Positions 44,427 to 55,542 of a DNA stretch of 64,000 bases are shown in pieces. The notes under the pieces were generated by a model that was not told the origin of the DNA, searched no databases, and saw only the letters and a program-made list of their open reading frames with translations. The stretch is from Pseudofabraea citricarpa (taxonomy: Eukaryota; Ascomycota; Leotiomycetes; Helotiales; Dermateaceae). A program made the translations under genes and the position numbers. Where the stretch lies: contig JAPWGK010000010.1 in NCBI GenBank assembly GCA_029641185.1, forward strand, positions 558,001 to 622,000. The letters run 5' to 3'. Positions within the stretch are counted from its first letter, which is position 1. Each line of letters begins with the position of its first letter.

Positions 44427-45416
44427 ATGAACCAACAACAAGCCAACAACCTAGTCACCTCGATGCTCAACGGGATGGGCAATGAAAGAGTAGTGCTTAG
44501 ATCCATCAACCAGGCGCACCCGACTCACAAGCGCGATCCCATTCTCCACGTTGGACACACACTCCCAGGAACCAACCGAGCCGAGGCCAGAGAGTCCATC
44601 TACGCGCAGGCGGCAGGAGACACGGCTTCGCCTGTGTGTGAGCGGTGCCGCGTAGGTCGTGGTCATTTCACTCTGTGTGTTGTCGTGCCGGGCTTCTTTG
44701 GCGGCGCTTGTGCCAATTGTCGCTATAGCGGACATCAGGAGGTTTGCTCGTTTCATCCGTCCTATACTGGCAACCAAAATCAAAATCACAATCAAGTTCA
44801 AGTTCAAGGCCAAGGTCAAGGCCAAGGTCACAGTACTGGTCAAGGTCACAGTACTGGTCAAGGTCACAGTACTGGTCAAGGTCACAGTATTGGTCACAGT
44901 GCTAGTCGTGGTACTGGTCATGGAACTGGTACTGGTCGTGGAATTGGTACTGGTCGTGGAACTGGTACTGGTCGTGGAACTGGTACTGGCCGTGGTGGTC
45001 ATAGTGGTCATGGTGGTCGTGGTGGTCGTGGTGGCCGTGGTCGCGGTCGTGGTGCTGGTCGTGGCGCCAGTATTACTCAAGCCCCTGTTCAACCCGTGTC
45101 AGATTACGACAACTATCCAGCCCATCGGATCCCAGAGATGGAGCGGCATCGCGCAACGAGTTATGACGAGCGGCTGGGGGAGCTTCTGCAGCATGCGAGG
45201 GACGACGACTGGCAGTTTGTGGGATTGGCTATCAAAGTTATGGGCAACGACCACTTCGGAGTCCCGCGCGCGCAGAACGAAAGCAGCGACGAAACGGATG
45301 AAGAGAGCGGTGGTGAGAGCGGAGCTGATAACCGGAATGGCGACGGTGGTGAGAGTGGAACTGATGACCGGAGTAATGACGGTAGTGATGAAGAGATGAT
45401 AGGGGAGGGTGAATGA
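44427..45416 (+). CDS. DUF3716-type Cys-cluster protein with GQGHST and RGG-like repeats, paralogue B
   Basis: An intronless ORF of 329 residues. Residues 71-107 align with the cluster of paralogue A with identical spacing, but the third Cys is His (C-x2-C-x5-H-x3-C-x10-C-x2-C-x8-C). This is a conservative swap for a zinc ligand. ASPVCERC and CVVVPGFFGGACANC are shared almost residue for residue. The middle is low-complexity: NQNQ, VQGQG, four GQGHST/GQGHSI units, then GTGRG and GGRGG/GRGRG runs resembling RGG RNA-binding segments. The C-terminus is acidic and ends SDEEMIGEGE. It is probably a nucleic-acid-associated zinc protein, but the function is unknown. Confidence 0.78.
   Translation: MNQQQANNLVTSMLNGMGNERVVLRSINQAHPTHKRDPILHVGHTLPGTNRAEARESIYAQAAGDTASPVCERCRVGRGHFTLCVVVPGFFGGACANCRYSGHQEVCSFHPSYTGNQNQNHNQVQVQGQGQGQGHSTGQGHSTGQGHSTGQGHSIGHSASRGTGHGTGTGRGIGTGRGTGTGRGTGTGRGGHSGHGGRGGRGGRGRGRGAGRGASITQAPVQPVSDYDNYPAHRIPEMERHRATSYDERLGELLQHARDDDWQFVGLAIKVMGNDHFGVPRAQNESSDETDEESGGESGADNRNGDGGESGTDDRSNDGSDEEMIGEGE
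44818..45066. repeat. coding minisatellite in paralogue B
   Basis: Eighteen-bp units GGTCAAGGTCACAGTACT, then GGTCGTGGAACTGGTACT, then GGTGGTCGT-type 9-bp units, all in frame. Length polymorphism of the protein is expected. Confidence 0.9.
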
Positions 45417-45500
45417 ATGAATGAATGGATAAATGAAGCGGGCAGGGAGTTTTAGAGGCGCCTAGATGGATGGATGCATGCATGCATGCATGGATGCATG
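45410..45500. repeat. GAAT and GATG/CATG tetranucleotide microsatellites
   Basis: A GAATGAATGAATGAAT-like run overlaps the stop of paralogue B, followed by GATGGATGGATGCATGCATG near 45466-45498. Confidence 0.85.
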
Positions 45501-46533
45501 ATAAACCACAGAGAGACTATGATCAATCCGAGAATGTGTTTCCGTCAGTTCAAGCGATACAACAACTTCGCAATATAACAAGTGACATATCCATACAACT
45601 CCCAATCTTTGTCCTACCTCTACTCTCCTTGCTTGATCCATGCCGTTATCAGTCCCCACCCGGTTATTATTTGAATTCCGGTTGTCATGTGCCTGCGTGC
45701 CGCAACAGTCGTAGAGAAACGACAGACACGCTCGTGTGTTTCCGATAGGCTATGACAGATAGCCAGAGGAGAGGACAAAAACGTGCGCAGACGTCTACCT
45801 AGGTAATCGATAATGATGTTTTGCATGCGGGGGAGGAAGGAAGCAAGAGATCGGAGGTGATTCTCTTGTTGTTGGTGCAGAGTCGGATCTTCTACGTAGG
45901 AGCCCCGTACTTATAGTCGCTTCGTCGACAGAACAAAAGCAAGACATCGGAAGTGAGTGCCGTCTCGCTAGTACCAAGTTGTGTCTTCTACCCAGAAACC
46001 CTGTACTTATTCGTTTTATCAAGATACTCTCGCATTTGATATGAATCAACTAAACACATTATCACAAGTGTATACACGACATTAAACTAAGGTAACAAAA
46101 CGATCTTTTCATTTCGACACGCTCGCTATATAATTTTATACTCCGTGCCCTCTCTATCTACAAAGGAAGAAAACCAAGTATCTAAAAATACCTACAAGGT
46201 ACTTTGCTGAAAGACATGTATGTACTGTACGCTAGCTGCTGCAATAGATGGATAAGAAAACAAGAAACAAAGCAAAAGGTATCATAGAAATTCGAGCTCA
46301 GCTGCAAGGTAGAAAGAAACGAGAGAAACGCCCAAACGCAGTAAAAAGGAAATGCCGTAGGAAGACAGGTAAAGTCGAACGCCCAAAATATGCTATATAT
46401 GCTGTGCTATGCATGTATATCCCAACCCGAGTACGCCAACCACCCAGTCTATAAAAAGCAAGAGAGGTTCAAAATCGTATATGCGCTAAAGACAAAGAAG
46501 AGATGACGGAAGTGGAAGTGGAAGACGATTAGA
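45501..46533. other. intergenic, no gene seen
   Basis: Convergent spacer between DUF3716 paralogue B (+) and the rhodopsin-fold protein (-). Short ORFs only, none with features. Confidence 0.55.
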
Positions 46534-47882
46534 TTAATGTTTTGATCTAATGCTGAGCTGATCAACAGTTTGCGTGACACGGATCCCGTCGTCTTCGACC
46601 TCGTTGATGCCGATGGAGACGGTTGATGTATGTACGCCTACTCTTTCGGGCTTCGCACTACCCATGCGGAGACTCTTCTCGAAATCTAGCATCTCTTCCT
46701 CATCGGTTGCCGTTCGTTTCGGTGTGAAGTGGGCTTGAGATTGTCCGGATGCATATTGCTGAGAGTGGAAGTCGGAGAGGGAGACTAATGTCATGGAACC
46801 GAAGACGGCTGGGAGATACGTGGTGAAGAAGGGCTTCGTTGCGGGGATGGATGCGCAGATCTAGGTTATCGGTTAGTGGAAGTGTGCCGAAGGCGAAGAG
46901 AAAAACATACAATGCCAACATAAAGCTCGACTGCGGCGCTGACCCAAACTGGGAATGATGCCCATGTCGTATCCCAGGTCTGGAGAACCTTGTACATGTA
47001 ATAGGTACGCACACACCCTGCGATACAAGATGCGAAGCCCAACCCAAAGAGTGTGATAACAATGCACATTTGACGTGCCTGAAGTTGTAGATGCCACACT
47101 GTTCGGATTGGTAGAAGAACGCAGATAAAGTCGGTAAGAGTATTAATGATGCCAGCGGCTAGGAGAGAGCTTCCTTGGTTGATACAGTTTGGCTGTGGAT
47201 CAACAGTGATCTTCCAGTAATCTTGTGGTGGCCTGATACAATCAGCTTTGTTCTGTAGTCTGTTCTCCATACTGCTTACCTGCATTGAAACATTACTGTA
47301 AAGCAAAATACGGTTCCCTGGATAGTAACGATTGCGATTGCTAGTGTAGTGATTCTCCTCCAGAAGACTGAGGCATTGGCCAGCATCCTCCGAACTAACA
47401 TGAGCATAGAAAGCTTCACCAGAGTACAAGCGGCAGCGAACAAGATCTCGGTTGCCAGAACCATCTTTAATCCGGTGGTAACATTCTCTACTGGAATATC
47501 ATACTGTTCAAAGTGAGTTTACATTCTATATTCGCTTTAGGGATTATGGTCTTACCACATGACGAATCCAGAGAAACTTGGCGTGCGCGAGGATACTGAT
47601 GACGAAGAAAGCAGTAGTAGGAATCTATCATAACATGTCAGTCAAAACAGAGTCCTGGATTGGAGGAGTGACACATACCAGTGCGCACAGAATAAAGATG
47701 TCATCAGCACCGAAGACGCGCATCAGCTTCACACGAGTAAATATCCTCAACGACACAAATATAACCAGGATCGTGTACAACACGATATTCAATATGATGT
47801 TGCCGTTCCCCCTTGTGTGCGACGGGTTCTCGTAGTTGGGAGTTGGCCAGGCCAGAATCTGGGAAAGTGGGGGTTGCTGCAT
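46534..47882 (-). CDS. rhodopsin-fold integral membrane protein (PTH11-like family without CFEM)
   Basis: Exons 47882-47679, 47624-47556, 47503-47280, 47232-46911 and 46860-46534 (introns 54, 52, 47 and 50 nt) give 381 residues. The ATG at 47882 is the first in frame; upstream is open only from TTG. Seven hydrophobic segments are visible, from NIILNIVLYTILVIFVSLRIF to the segment before EICASIPATKPF. Family-typical features are VKLMRVFGADDIFIL after TM1, a Cys pair around QCRPPQDYW and PNCINQ, GIINTLTDFICVLLPIRTVWHLQL and GCVRTYYMYK. A hydrophilic tail of about 90 residues follows. Such proteins are a large fungal family of presumed surface receptors; ligands are unknown. Confidence 0.9.
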
Positions 47883-48520
47883 TGTTGCGGGAAGCAGAAC
47901 TCGAGAAGGATTGGTAGGGAAGAGCTCAATTGATATCAAAGACAAAAGATTGCTGGGTGTTCAGGATTCGGTGTGATCTCTCGGCATGTTTGGGGCGACA
48001 GGGATCGAGGGGAGGATTTGACCGTGATGTTGCCAAAGTAGGTTGCGGGAAGGATGCGAAGGATCTCAGATGCAGAGCATGCAACACTGGAAACAACAGA
48101 CGGCAGAAACGAGGAAGGATACTGTGCTGCAAGGTACAGTAAGGTACAGTACAGTATCAATGGGGCAGTCTGTGGGTTGAAGAAGAGAATCGAGGGGCAG
48201 GTAAGGTGGAAGTGAGGGTGAGGGATTAGAGCAACTCTGTCTGTCTGGTCCATGATACTGTACCAACGCCCGCCTTAAGAATCATGTCAACATCTGAGCG
48301 CTGGCCCACTAGGCATGCCGCGATGCTCAGAACGTGTTGATGAAAAGTGAAAAGTGAAAAGGCTTGCAAATAGTATGGTACAGTAGGTAGTAGGTAGTAG
48401 GTACAGTGCAGGCTCCGACTGTAGAGTCCAAGGATGGTCTGCGGAGGTGGGTAGAGGGGTTTTGCTTGGCCTGCTTTGGCTGTTGGGATGGCCATGTACC
48501 ACGGCAAAGAAAAACACAAC

Positions 48521-48565
48521 TCTGGACCTGGACCTGGACTTGGAACTGGACTTGGAACTGGGGAT
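48521..48565. repeat. CTGGAC/CTTGGAA hexamer-type minisatellite
   Basis: Alternating CTGGAC and TTGGAACTGGA units (about 6 or 12 bp), ending GGGGATGG. Confidence 0.85.
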
Positions 48566-48737
48566 GGACGGCTAGAGTCTGCGCTTGCTGAAGACTAGGA
48601 CAGCAAATCGCCTGACCCTCCCCCCGCTAAGGTCCCTGGGCTGGCCATGCGATGAACTCCTGGGCTGTGTCCTGGTTCCTGACGAGGTCAGTGGGGTGGT
48701 TTGGGTGGCATCCATCAGCTGGTGGCATCTGGCGCAA

Positions 48738-48782
48738 TGGTGGTGGTGATGGTGGTGGTGATGGTGGTGATGCTGGTGCTTT
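48738..48782. repeat. TGG/TGA trinucleotide array
   Basis: GGTGGTGGTGAT repeated with small changes. On the opposite strand it encodes a poly-His run in a spurious frame. Confidence 0.9.
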
Positions 48783-49335
48783 GTGGCTTCCACGAGAGGC
48801 TGAACTCTGCGGACGAGCAAGAGGAACGACGAGGGCAAATTGCTGGTGTCCGGCTCCCGGGGCGGAAGACCGCGAACAGACCAGTGCTCAACTACAATGG
48901 ATGTAATGTAATCAATTAGCCCGCCGCATCTAGCAAGGTAACGCTGGAGGGGACGATGAAGAGGAAAGAAACACCGACCGCCATACTCAAGCTCCATCGC
49001 CAATCACTGGTCCTGACTCGGGCTGCAGATGTCCAAGAAAGGGATCCCCTACAGCATCATACTGTACTGTACAGTAGCATAATAGACTTTCTCAGCCGAA
49101 GAATTCTAGCCAAGTATCGCGTTGCCTGGTGTACACTACACGATGCTTTCATTATTCAAATACCGTACTTGATCACATCTCATTATTCTTGCTGGTCCGA
49201 ACTGCATGAGATATCTGCTATGCATACAAGACGACGGCTGTGCCCCTTTTGGGGCGTTCTCAGCTTCCCATTTGCTGCCTTCGGGCCGCTCCCCTTGCTC
49301 TCAGATGGCCTCCATTCATGACTCTGCTGCTCTCT

Positions 49336-50372
49336 TTACTGTGCCTTCTTTGCAAACTCCACTCTCAGGATCAGATGTTTGAAACCATAACCATCCATCT
49401 TCTCGCATGCCTTTGCAGCATCTGTTCTCTCCTGGAAACTGATGAATGCGAAACCCTTTGCCAGACCAGTCTCCCGATCCTTCGCGAGGAAGACTCTTGT
49501 GACCCGACCGAAACGCTCAAACATATCCCGTAACTCTTGCTCTTCGGCCATCTCGGAAACCTGTATTTCATCATCGTTAATTCAAGTCCCACGCCAGCTC
49601 GAGAACCAAAACTTACGTTCGTAACCCGCAGCGTGGCCAAATCGTCTCTTTCGTACTTGCCACCGCCCATCTTCTCTCCAGTTGATGCGCCATTTCGCAT
49701 ATGGGGAGGCACGTATGAACTCTTTCCAGCACCGAGTCCACCTGGTCCGGGTGCAACCTCGTCTCCAGGTCCAGCGGCCACATCCCCGGTGCCCTCCTCA
49801 CCAACTGGTGCCATAGTATCTTTGAAGGGACATCTGGCTGTGAAATGCTCTCCGTTACAAATACGACACTTGACCTTCTTGTCCTTTAACTTGTCCTTCA
49901 TGCTGCCGGCCTCGGTCTTCTCCTCCTTCGCATCCTTTCTCCAGTTTGCGCTAGGTCTGAATATGATGTTCTCTGTAAACTTCAGTCAGCCAATCCCGTT
50001 ACCAAAATATCTCTCCAAGTATAGCATAACCAACCTCCCACTGAAGTCGTATCTGAAGCTGGTCCAGGAGCATCCTTTACACTCATGCCGAATTTTGACC
50101 ACGATTTTCGTTCTGCGACTCTTGGGTTTACGACCTCTTTGACTGTGGTAAATCTAATCCGGCGTGTGGTCTTGACCTTCTTTCCCTCGTCATTGAATCG
50201 GTATGTGATAATAGTCTTGGTGCCATCTTTATTTGTCGTCGTAGTGCTTGGGGGGAGCTCGTTGACGGTATCGTCGAGATCCTCGTCGTCGGCCCAGTCC
50301 TGGGTTCTGTGCTCCATGTCAGCTTGTGCGGAAATATCGGTATAGCAAGCCTTACTTCGCGGCCTTGGACAT
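49336..50372 (-). CDS. TIF35: eukaryotic translation initiation factor 3 subunit G
   Basis: Exons 50372-50356, 50306-50035, 49972-49617 and 49560-49336 (introns 49, 62 and 56 nt) give 289 residues. The tiny first exon (17 nt) supplies MSKAAK, joined to [12 protein letters not shown], the conserved eIF3g start. The order is typical: N-terminal eIF3g domain ([22 protein letters not shown]), zinc knuckle [14 protein letters not shown] (C-x2-C-x3-H-x4-C), linker with [11 protein letters not shown], and a C-terminal RRM with RNP2-like LRVTNV and RNP1 KGFAFISF. The protein is part of eIF3 and aids scanning and reinitiation. The second intron has an unusual GTTGGT donor, which joins in frame to [13 protein letters not shown]. 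Confidence 0.95.
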
Positions 50373-51579
50373 ATCTGCGGTATGTGGTTTTGGAGTACGT
50401 GGGAAGATCTGCGAGCGAAGTTCTCTATGTGGCGTTGTGTTTGATATCGCGATATCGTGTTTCTACACAAAATTCGTGAAATGTTGGTGGGGCGCTAGCG
50501 ATCACGTGTCAAAGGGGAAGACGTCTGGACATTTTTTCTCCATTACAACAACAACCAGGCACGAATTGTAGAACATCGCCTGTCAAAGATGGTCAAGGGC
50601 TTCAGAGTTGTTGTTCAACTTCATACCACGTTCACTTGTTTAGAGTCGGAGATGGAGTCGGAGTCGACTGAGTAATTCCCTGATTTTCAAGAGGCTTGGA
50701 GTGGCATGGCGTCATTCACGCCAGTTCAAGTCTCTGAGCTTTTGCCTTAGTACCCCGTGAAGCCAATCTACAATACGTTTTTGGTAATTGTTCGCGGCCG
50801 TTAAGATTTCTGATCATGCAGGTGAATGACATACCAAGGACGCGGCACCGAAGAAACGGATTGCAAGAGGCCGGGTATTAGCTTCAAACTCCAGCATTCC
50901 TCAAGGTCCGGATTTGGGTTAAATAACTTTATAGTTGCAATGGTCAGAATGGTAACGACAAAGTTCAGTCAGCATATCTCCGAGACATTTCAAAATTCAG
51001 ACACGGCCTCGGTCACCGAGGTTATTCCAATCCAACGAGGCCATTTTCTAATTAGCTATTTCCAGGAACCACTATCACGTTAATTTGCAAAAGTGATATT
51101 CGAATGATTGGTATATGGGATGGAGAAACCCCACATCTGCGGACACGAGTTGAGCTTTGTCTACAATATCTCAATATCATTCCATCTAGTGTCAAGAGCT
51201 GGCGCCTCAACATACGCCTCAAGGGACTCGTACTCGGAGAGACTGGATGTCCGTAGCTAGGAGAAGCCGACGAAGACGTTCAGCTCGGAACTGACGAACC
51301 ACCCAATCAGAAGTGGCATATGGAAATAAGCTCGTTGTGTGCCAGTGCCAGTGCCGTTTTCAACTTAGCACATAACCGGACCAGTTTCCATGACTCTGTG
51401 TCAAGATTGCAGCGAGAAGTGACATTACCGAAAGGGTCCAGCGGAAAGCCTTACCAGACAACAATTTTCTTTGTTTTACTTTTTCATATTCCAAATATTC
51501 TCTAGAATAGCTGCTCAACGGACGTTGTTTGGCTATACCGATGACATTCCTCTACTTTTCTCTATTTGATCCCTTCACC
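50373..51579. other. intergenic, no gene seen
   Basis: The left part is the eIF3g promoter. ORFs are short and without recognisable features. Confidence 0.5.
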
Positions 51580-51932
51580 ATGGTGGGCCGAACCACAGAG
51601 TTAAGGCCAAGGTACCTATAAACATCAAAAGCTTCACAGTCATATCCACGTGGAATCCTTCCGATCCAGTACTGTTCATCTGATGGTAACAACGTAGGAA
51701 AACCGATAGAGTGGCACTGGCACAACGTCGGTTAGCCAGAGAGGAAGAAAGAAAGAAAGGCACAGTGAAAAGAGAAACGAGACTATCGATTCCAACGCCC
51801 GCAAACCAACCAACCACAACATTTCCAGTACAACACACAAAGCCGAGAGAATTCCCGCCAATAGATCCAGTAGAATCGTACGATGTTTTACCTTCTTCTA
51901 GAAGATTTCTAAAGATGGAAACCAATAAGTGA
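51580..51932 (+). CDS. small two-exon hypothetical protein, 88 residues
   Basis: Exons 51580-51611 and 51698-51932, with an 86-nt intron (GTACCT donor, CTGAT branch-like sequence, GTAG acceptor). The total is divisible by three. The start context CACCATGG matches the Kozak optimum. The protein is basic and charged in the middle (ALAQRRLAREEERKKG) and then Pro-rich (PREFPPIDPVESYDVLP). A helix or short coiled coil near residues 15-35 is likely. No known domain, signal peptide or membrane segment. A 163-codon hydrophobic frame on the opposite strand (51575-52066) overlaps it and is the alternative reading. The plus-strand model is preferred for its start context and composition. Confidence 0.42.
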
Positions 51933-53353
51933 AGGGCCAGGAACAGGTTTAACGCCTTGAACCTCGTCATCGCCACGAGGGTATTGTAACCGGCACCAAA
52001 AAAACCAATAAATCTGATAACATAAACTTTCCACCGCGGACTGACTCCCGGAGCTGAAAAGGCCAAACGAAATCGTACGATGTCGTTTGGGTAATGGGTA
52101 AGGAACAGGTATAGCTTCGAGAGACTACTCGAAGAGAAACAGCCATGCTGTTAGCCTCACCCAAGCCAAGAGATTCGTGCATTCTCTCGGCGATGGAAAC
52201 AAGAAATCGAGAATGATAAGGAGATCTTCTGGGTCGCGGAACTGTATGGAGTCAACGCCTCATCGAGAATCACTAATTGATTACCAATCTTTCCTTCAGC
52301 CTCACTTCCCCAGATTGTTCATATCCCCGATCCCCGAATTTGTTGCACATCGCATTTTGGATCGCACCATATCGTGTCATGTCATGTCATATCACCCACC
52401 ACCACCACACCAGCCGCCAAGTGTTACTGTTCTCTTCGCCAATAGATACCTATAGGAAGATGCTCAAGTCAACCCGGGCAGTCCGATCGACTATACATGC
52501 TGGGACTCTGCCTCAAATTAACTAATAGCATCTAACAAATCTAGTGAAACTCAGCAAGCTCGTCTATAGAGAGACATTAACTTAGAGATTAGAAACTCAA
52601 GATTCGCTGCAGCTTCATTTCTCTGTTTCCTTCTTTCTGTCGAAATACTTTAGATACCCACCCACTCACATGAAACCGCAAAAGAGAAGAGAGGCGGCAA
52701 CGTTGGTAGAATGTCCCATTCCCGAACCTCACACCTCACACGGCGTTGCAAGAAAGGAGCGGGACGAAACATATTGTACGTGTGGTAAATGGATTCAAAA
52801 CCAAGAACATAAAGATCCTGAGGAAAATAGCTCTTTTGGCCAGCTTCCAACTCCTGCCAACAGTCTTATAATTAGATTTCCAACGACAAATTGAGATTCA
52901 AGGCGAGGTTGTGTTTGTGCCGTCTGAGCGATTTGTTCAAAAACTGCCCATCTCGCCAACATCCATGTAAGCTACCCAGGTACTTTTTATTATCACCGTC
53001 CGCTTGCATTCACGCTTCATGATTGAATTAAAATGATTGAAAAGACGTTCCAATCAATGTGAGAGGGGATGTCATATTATTCGTCTTATCCTACGAGTAC
53101 TTTTTTATACAGCCTCAGTGATGCCCCCAGTCCCGCGCAAGTAACCTTACAAGAGCCCTTAACGCTGCATTCTAGCGTGAAAGCAAACGCCGCTGCCCCA
53201 GAACAATGAGAACGATGAAGAAGTAGCTATAACAACAGAGAAGAGTCGCAAATGTGCAACATATGAGTACAGGTAATACACGAGGAGCCGTCTATGCGAG
53301 CTGCCCTAAAACGCTGGAATGACAATGAAAGGAAATGGTGCCCTGTTGGCTTT
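51933..53353. other. intergenic, no well-supported gene
   Basis: One plus-strand frame (52670-52894, 74 codons) contains TYCTCGKWIQNQEH but has no further support. The rest is spacer and the 3' region of the mitochondrial Hsp70 gene. Confidence 0.5.
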
Positions 53354-55542
53354 TTACTGCTTCTTCTCTCCCTCTCCCTCACCCTGTTGTGGGTTCTCTC
53401 CAGCTGGTGGTGCCTCTCCAGACTCAGCACGAGCCTTGTGCATCTTGTCGAAGAGGTTCAAGCTGGCCATTTGGAGCTCATCAGTCTTCTCCTTCAACTC
53501 AGCAGCAGTGGCAGTTCCCTCGCCGGACTGGCTCTTGCTAACGAACTCACGGAGAGCGGTGATCTTCTCGCGGATCTGGTCAGCCTCGGTCTTGTCGAGT
53601 CTGTCGGCGAACTCGTTCAAGGCCTTCTCGGTGTCATTTAGAACGCTATCGGAACGGTTGGCAGCCTCGATGGAAGCCTTGCGCTCCTTGTCTTGTTCGG
53701 CGTATTTCTCAGAGTCGTCAACCATGTTCTGGATCTCCTGATCGGAGAGACCTGATCCGGAAGCAATGGTAATAGAGTGGTCCTTGTTAGTGGACTTATC
53801 CTTTGCGTGAACGTGGACAATGGCATCAGCGTCAATGTCGAAGGTAACCTCGACTTGAGGAACACCTCGGTGGGCAGGTGGGATGCCAACAAGCTGGAAG
53901 TTTCCAAGCATCTTGTTGTCACGGACAAGCTCACGCTCTCCCTGATAAACCTTGATCTCGACAGCGGTCTGGAAATCGGCAGCGGTGGAGAAGACTTGAG
54001 ACTTCTTGGTTGGAATGGTGGTGTTACGGTTGATCAGACGGGTGAATACACCTCCAAGGGTCTCGATACCAAGGGACAATGGGGTAACGTCCAAAAGTAA
54101 GACATCAGTAACATTTCCAGCGAGGACACCTCCTTGGATAGCAGCACCCATGGCAACGGCCTCATCAGGGTTGACAGACTTGGCTGGCTCACGACCGAAG
54201 ATGCTCTTGACGGACTCAGCAACCTTTGGCATACGGGTCATACCTCCGACCAAGATAACCTCTTGGATGTCCTTAGCTTGGAGGTTGGCATCCTTCAAGG
54301 CCTTGCGGACGGGTTCGATAGTGCGGGAGATAAGAGGGTCGACAAGCTTCTCGAGTTGCGATCGGGAAAGCTTTTGGTTGATGTGCTTTGGTCCAGATGA
54401 ATCGGCAGTGATGAAAGGAAGATTGATATCAGTCTGCATAGATGAGGACAACTCAATCTTGGCCTTCTCAGCAGCCTCACGGATACGTTGGATAGCCATG
54501 CGATCGTTGGAGAGATCGATACCAGAGTCCTTCTTGAATTGTTGCACAAGGTGGCGGACAAGGTGGATATCGAAATCTTCTCCTCCCAAATGGGTGTCAC
54601 CGTTGGTAGACTTTACCTCGAAAACACCCTTTTGGATCTCGAGAACGGAGATATCGAAGGTTCCTCCACCCAAATCGTAAACGGCAATGATCTTGTCCTC
54701 GTCCTTCTCAAGACCATAGGCAAGAGCAGCAGCAGTAGGCTCGTTAACGACACGGAGAACGTTGAGACCAGCGATTTGTCCAGCATCCTTGGTGGCTTGA
54801 CGTTGCGAATCGTTGAAGTAAGCTGGGACAGTGACGACAGCGTTTTGAATTGGCTTTGTCAAGTAGGCCTCGGCGGTCTCCTTCATCTTTTGCAAAACGA
54901 AACCTCCGATCTGGGAAGGAGAGTATTTCTCTCCCCGAGCGGAAACCCAGGCATCTCCATTTGTGTGTTGGACGATCTTATAAGGGACCTCCTTGATGTC
55001 GCGTTGGACCTCGCCATCAGTGAACTTTCGGCCGATCAATCGCTTTGTGGCGAACAAAGTGTTCTCTGGGTTGACAACAGCTTGACGCTTTGCCGATACA
55101 CCAACTAATCGCTCTCCATCTTGAGCAAAGGCTACAACAGACGGTGTTGTGCGGGCACCTAGTTTGCGTTAGCCACAGAATCTATGCGCTCGTTGCTTTG
55201 ACATTTACCTTCTGAGTTCTCAATAATCTTTGGGGTCTGTCCTTCCATAATGGCTACTGCGGAGTTGGTGGTACCTGTGAAGATACATTGTTAGATCTTG
55301 ATGGATTTGAAAGACTCGGCGAGCAAGGGGAAGTGACTTACCCAAATCAATACCAATGACTGGCCCCTTAACCTTTGAATCTGAGTTATATCGCACGAAT
55401 GATGAACCAAATGGTGCTCTACATAATGGTGCTGATCGTGTGGCGGAAGATGTAGCTCTTGGGAGCTGTTAAAGGAGTTAGCATACGAAGTAATTGGAAC
55501 CCATTGGCAACTTACAGCACGCGCGATTCTTGAGGACAACAT
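53354..55542 (-). CDS. SSC1: mitochondrial Hsp70 chaperone
   Basis: Exons 55542-55516, 55465-55342, 55274-55209 and 55158-53354 (introns 50, 67 and 50 nt) give 673 residues. The first nine codons plus exon 2 form an Arg/Ser-rich mitochondrial presequence, with a cleavage region near [11 protein letters not shown]. The ATPase domain starts [16 protein letters not shown]. Phosphate and adenosine motifs [12 protein letters not shown] and [14 protein letters not shown] are intact, as is the linker [15 protein letters not shown]. The substrate domain and an acidic/Gln-rich C-terminus ([18 protein letters not shown]) follow, without the cytosolic EEVD or ER HDEL. It drives protein import with the TIM23 motor and folding in the matrix. 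The gene diverges from the DUF2415 gene. Confidence 0.97.

Larger units (their letters stand above)
47883..49335. promoter_or_regulatory. 1.45-kb intergenic region upstream of the rhodopsin-fold gene with repeated GGTACAGT motifs
   Basis: No supported gene. GGTACAGT occurs at 48133, 48143, 48377 and 48400, its complement ACTGTACC at 48257, and ACTGTACTGTACAGT at 49061-49075. Two minisatellites are also present. It holds the rhodopsin-fold promoter and the eIF3g 3' end. Confidence 0.5.

Noticed and set aside
44659..45399. 246-codon Val-rich plus-strand ORF overlapping DUF3716 paralogue B
   Set aside because: A shadow frame of the GGTCAAGGTCACAGT-type coding repeat; the Val-Lys periodicity comes from the repeat.
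51575..52066. 163-codon hydrophobic minus-strand ORF
   Set aside because: It overlaps the plus-strand two-exon model, which has the better start context; no family resemblance was found.
52670..52894. 74-codon ORF with TYCTCGKW
   Set aside because: Two Cys alone are not a zinc finger; no exon neighbours or promoter evidence.
54488..55108. 206-codon plus-strand ORF antisense to mitochondrial Hsp70
   Set aside because: Long antisense frames are typical over codon-biased Hsp70 genes; no independent evidence.
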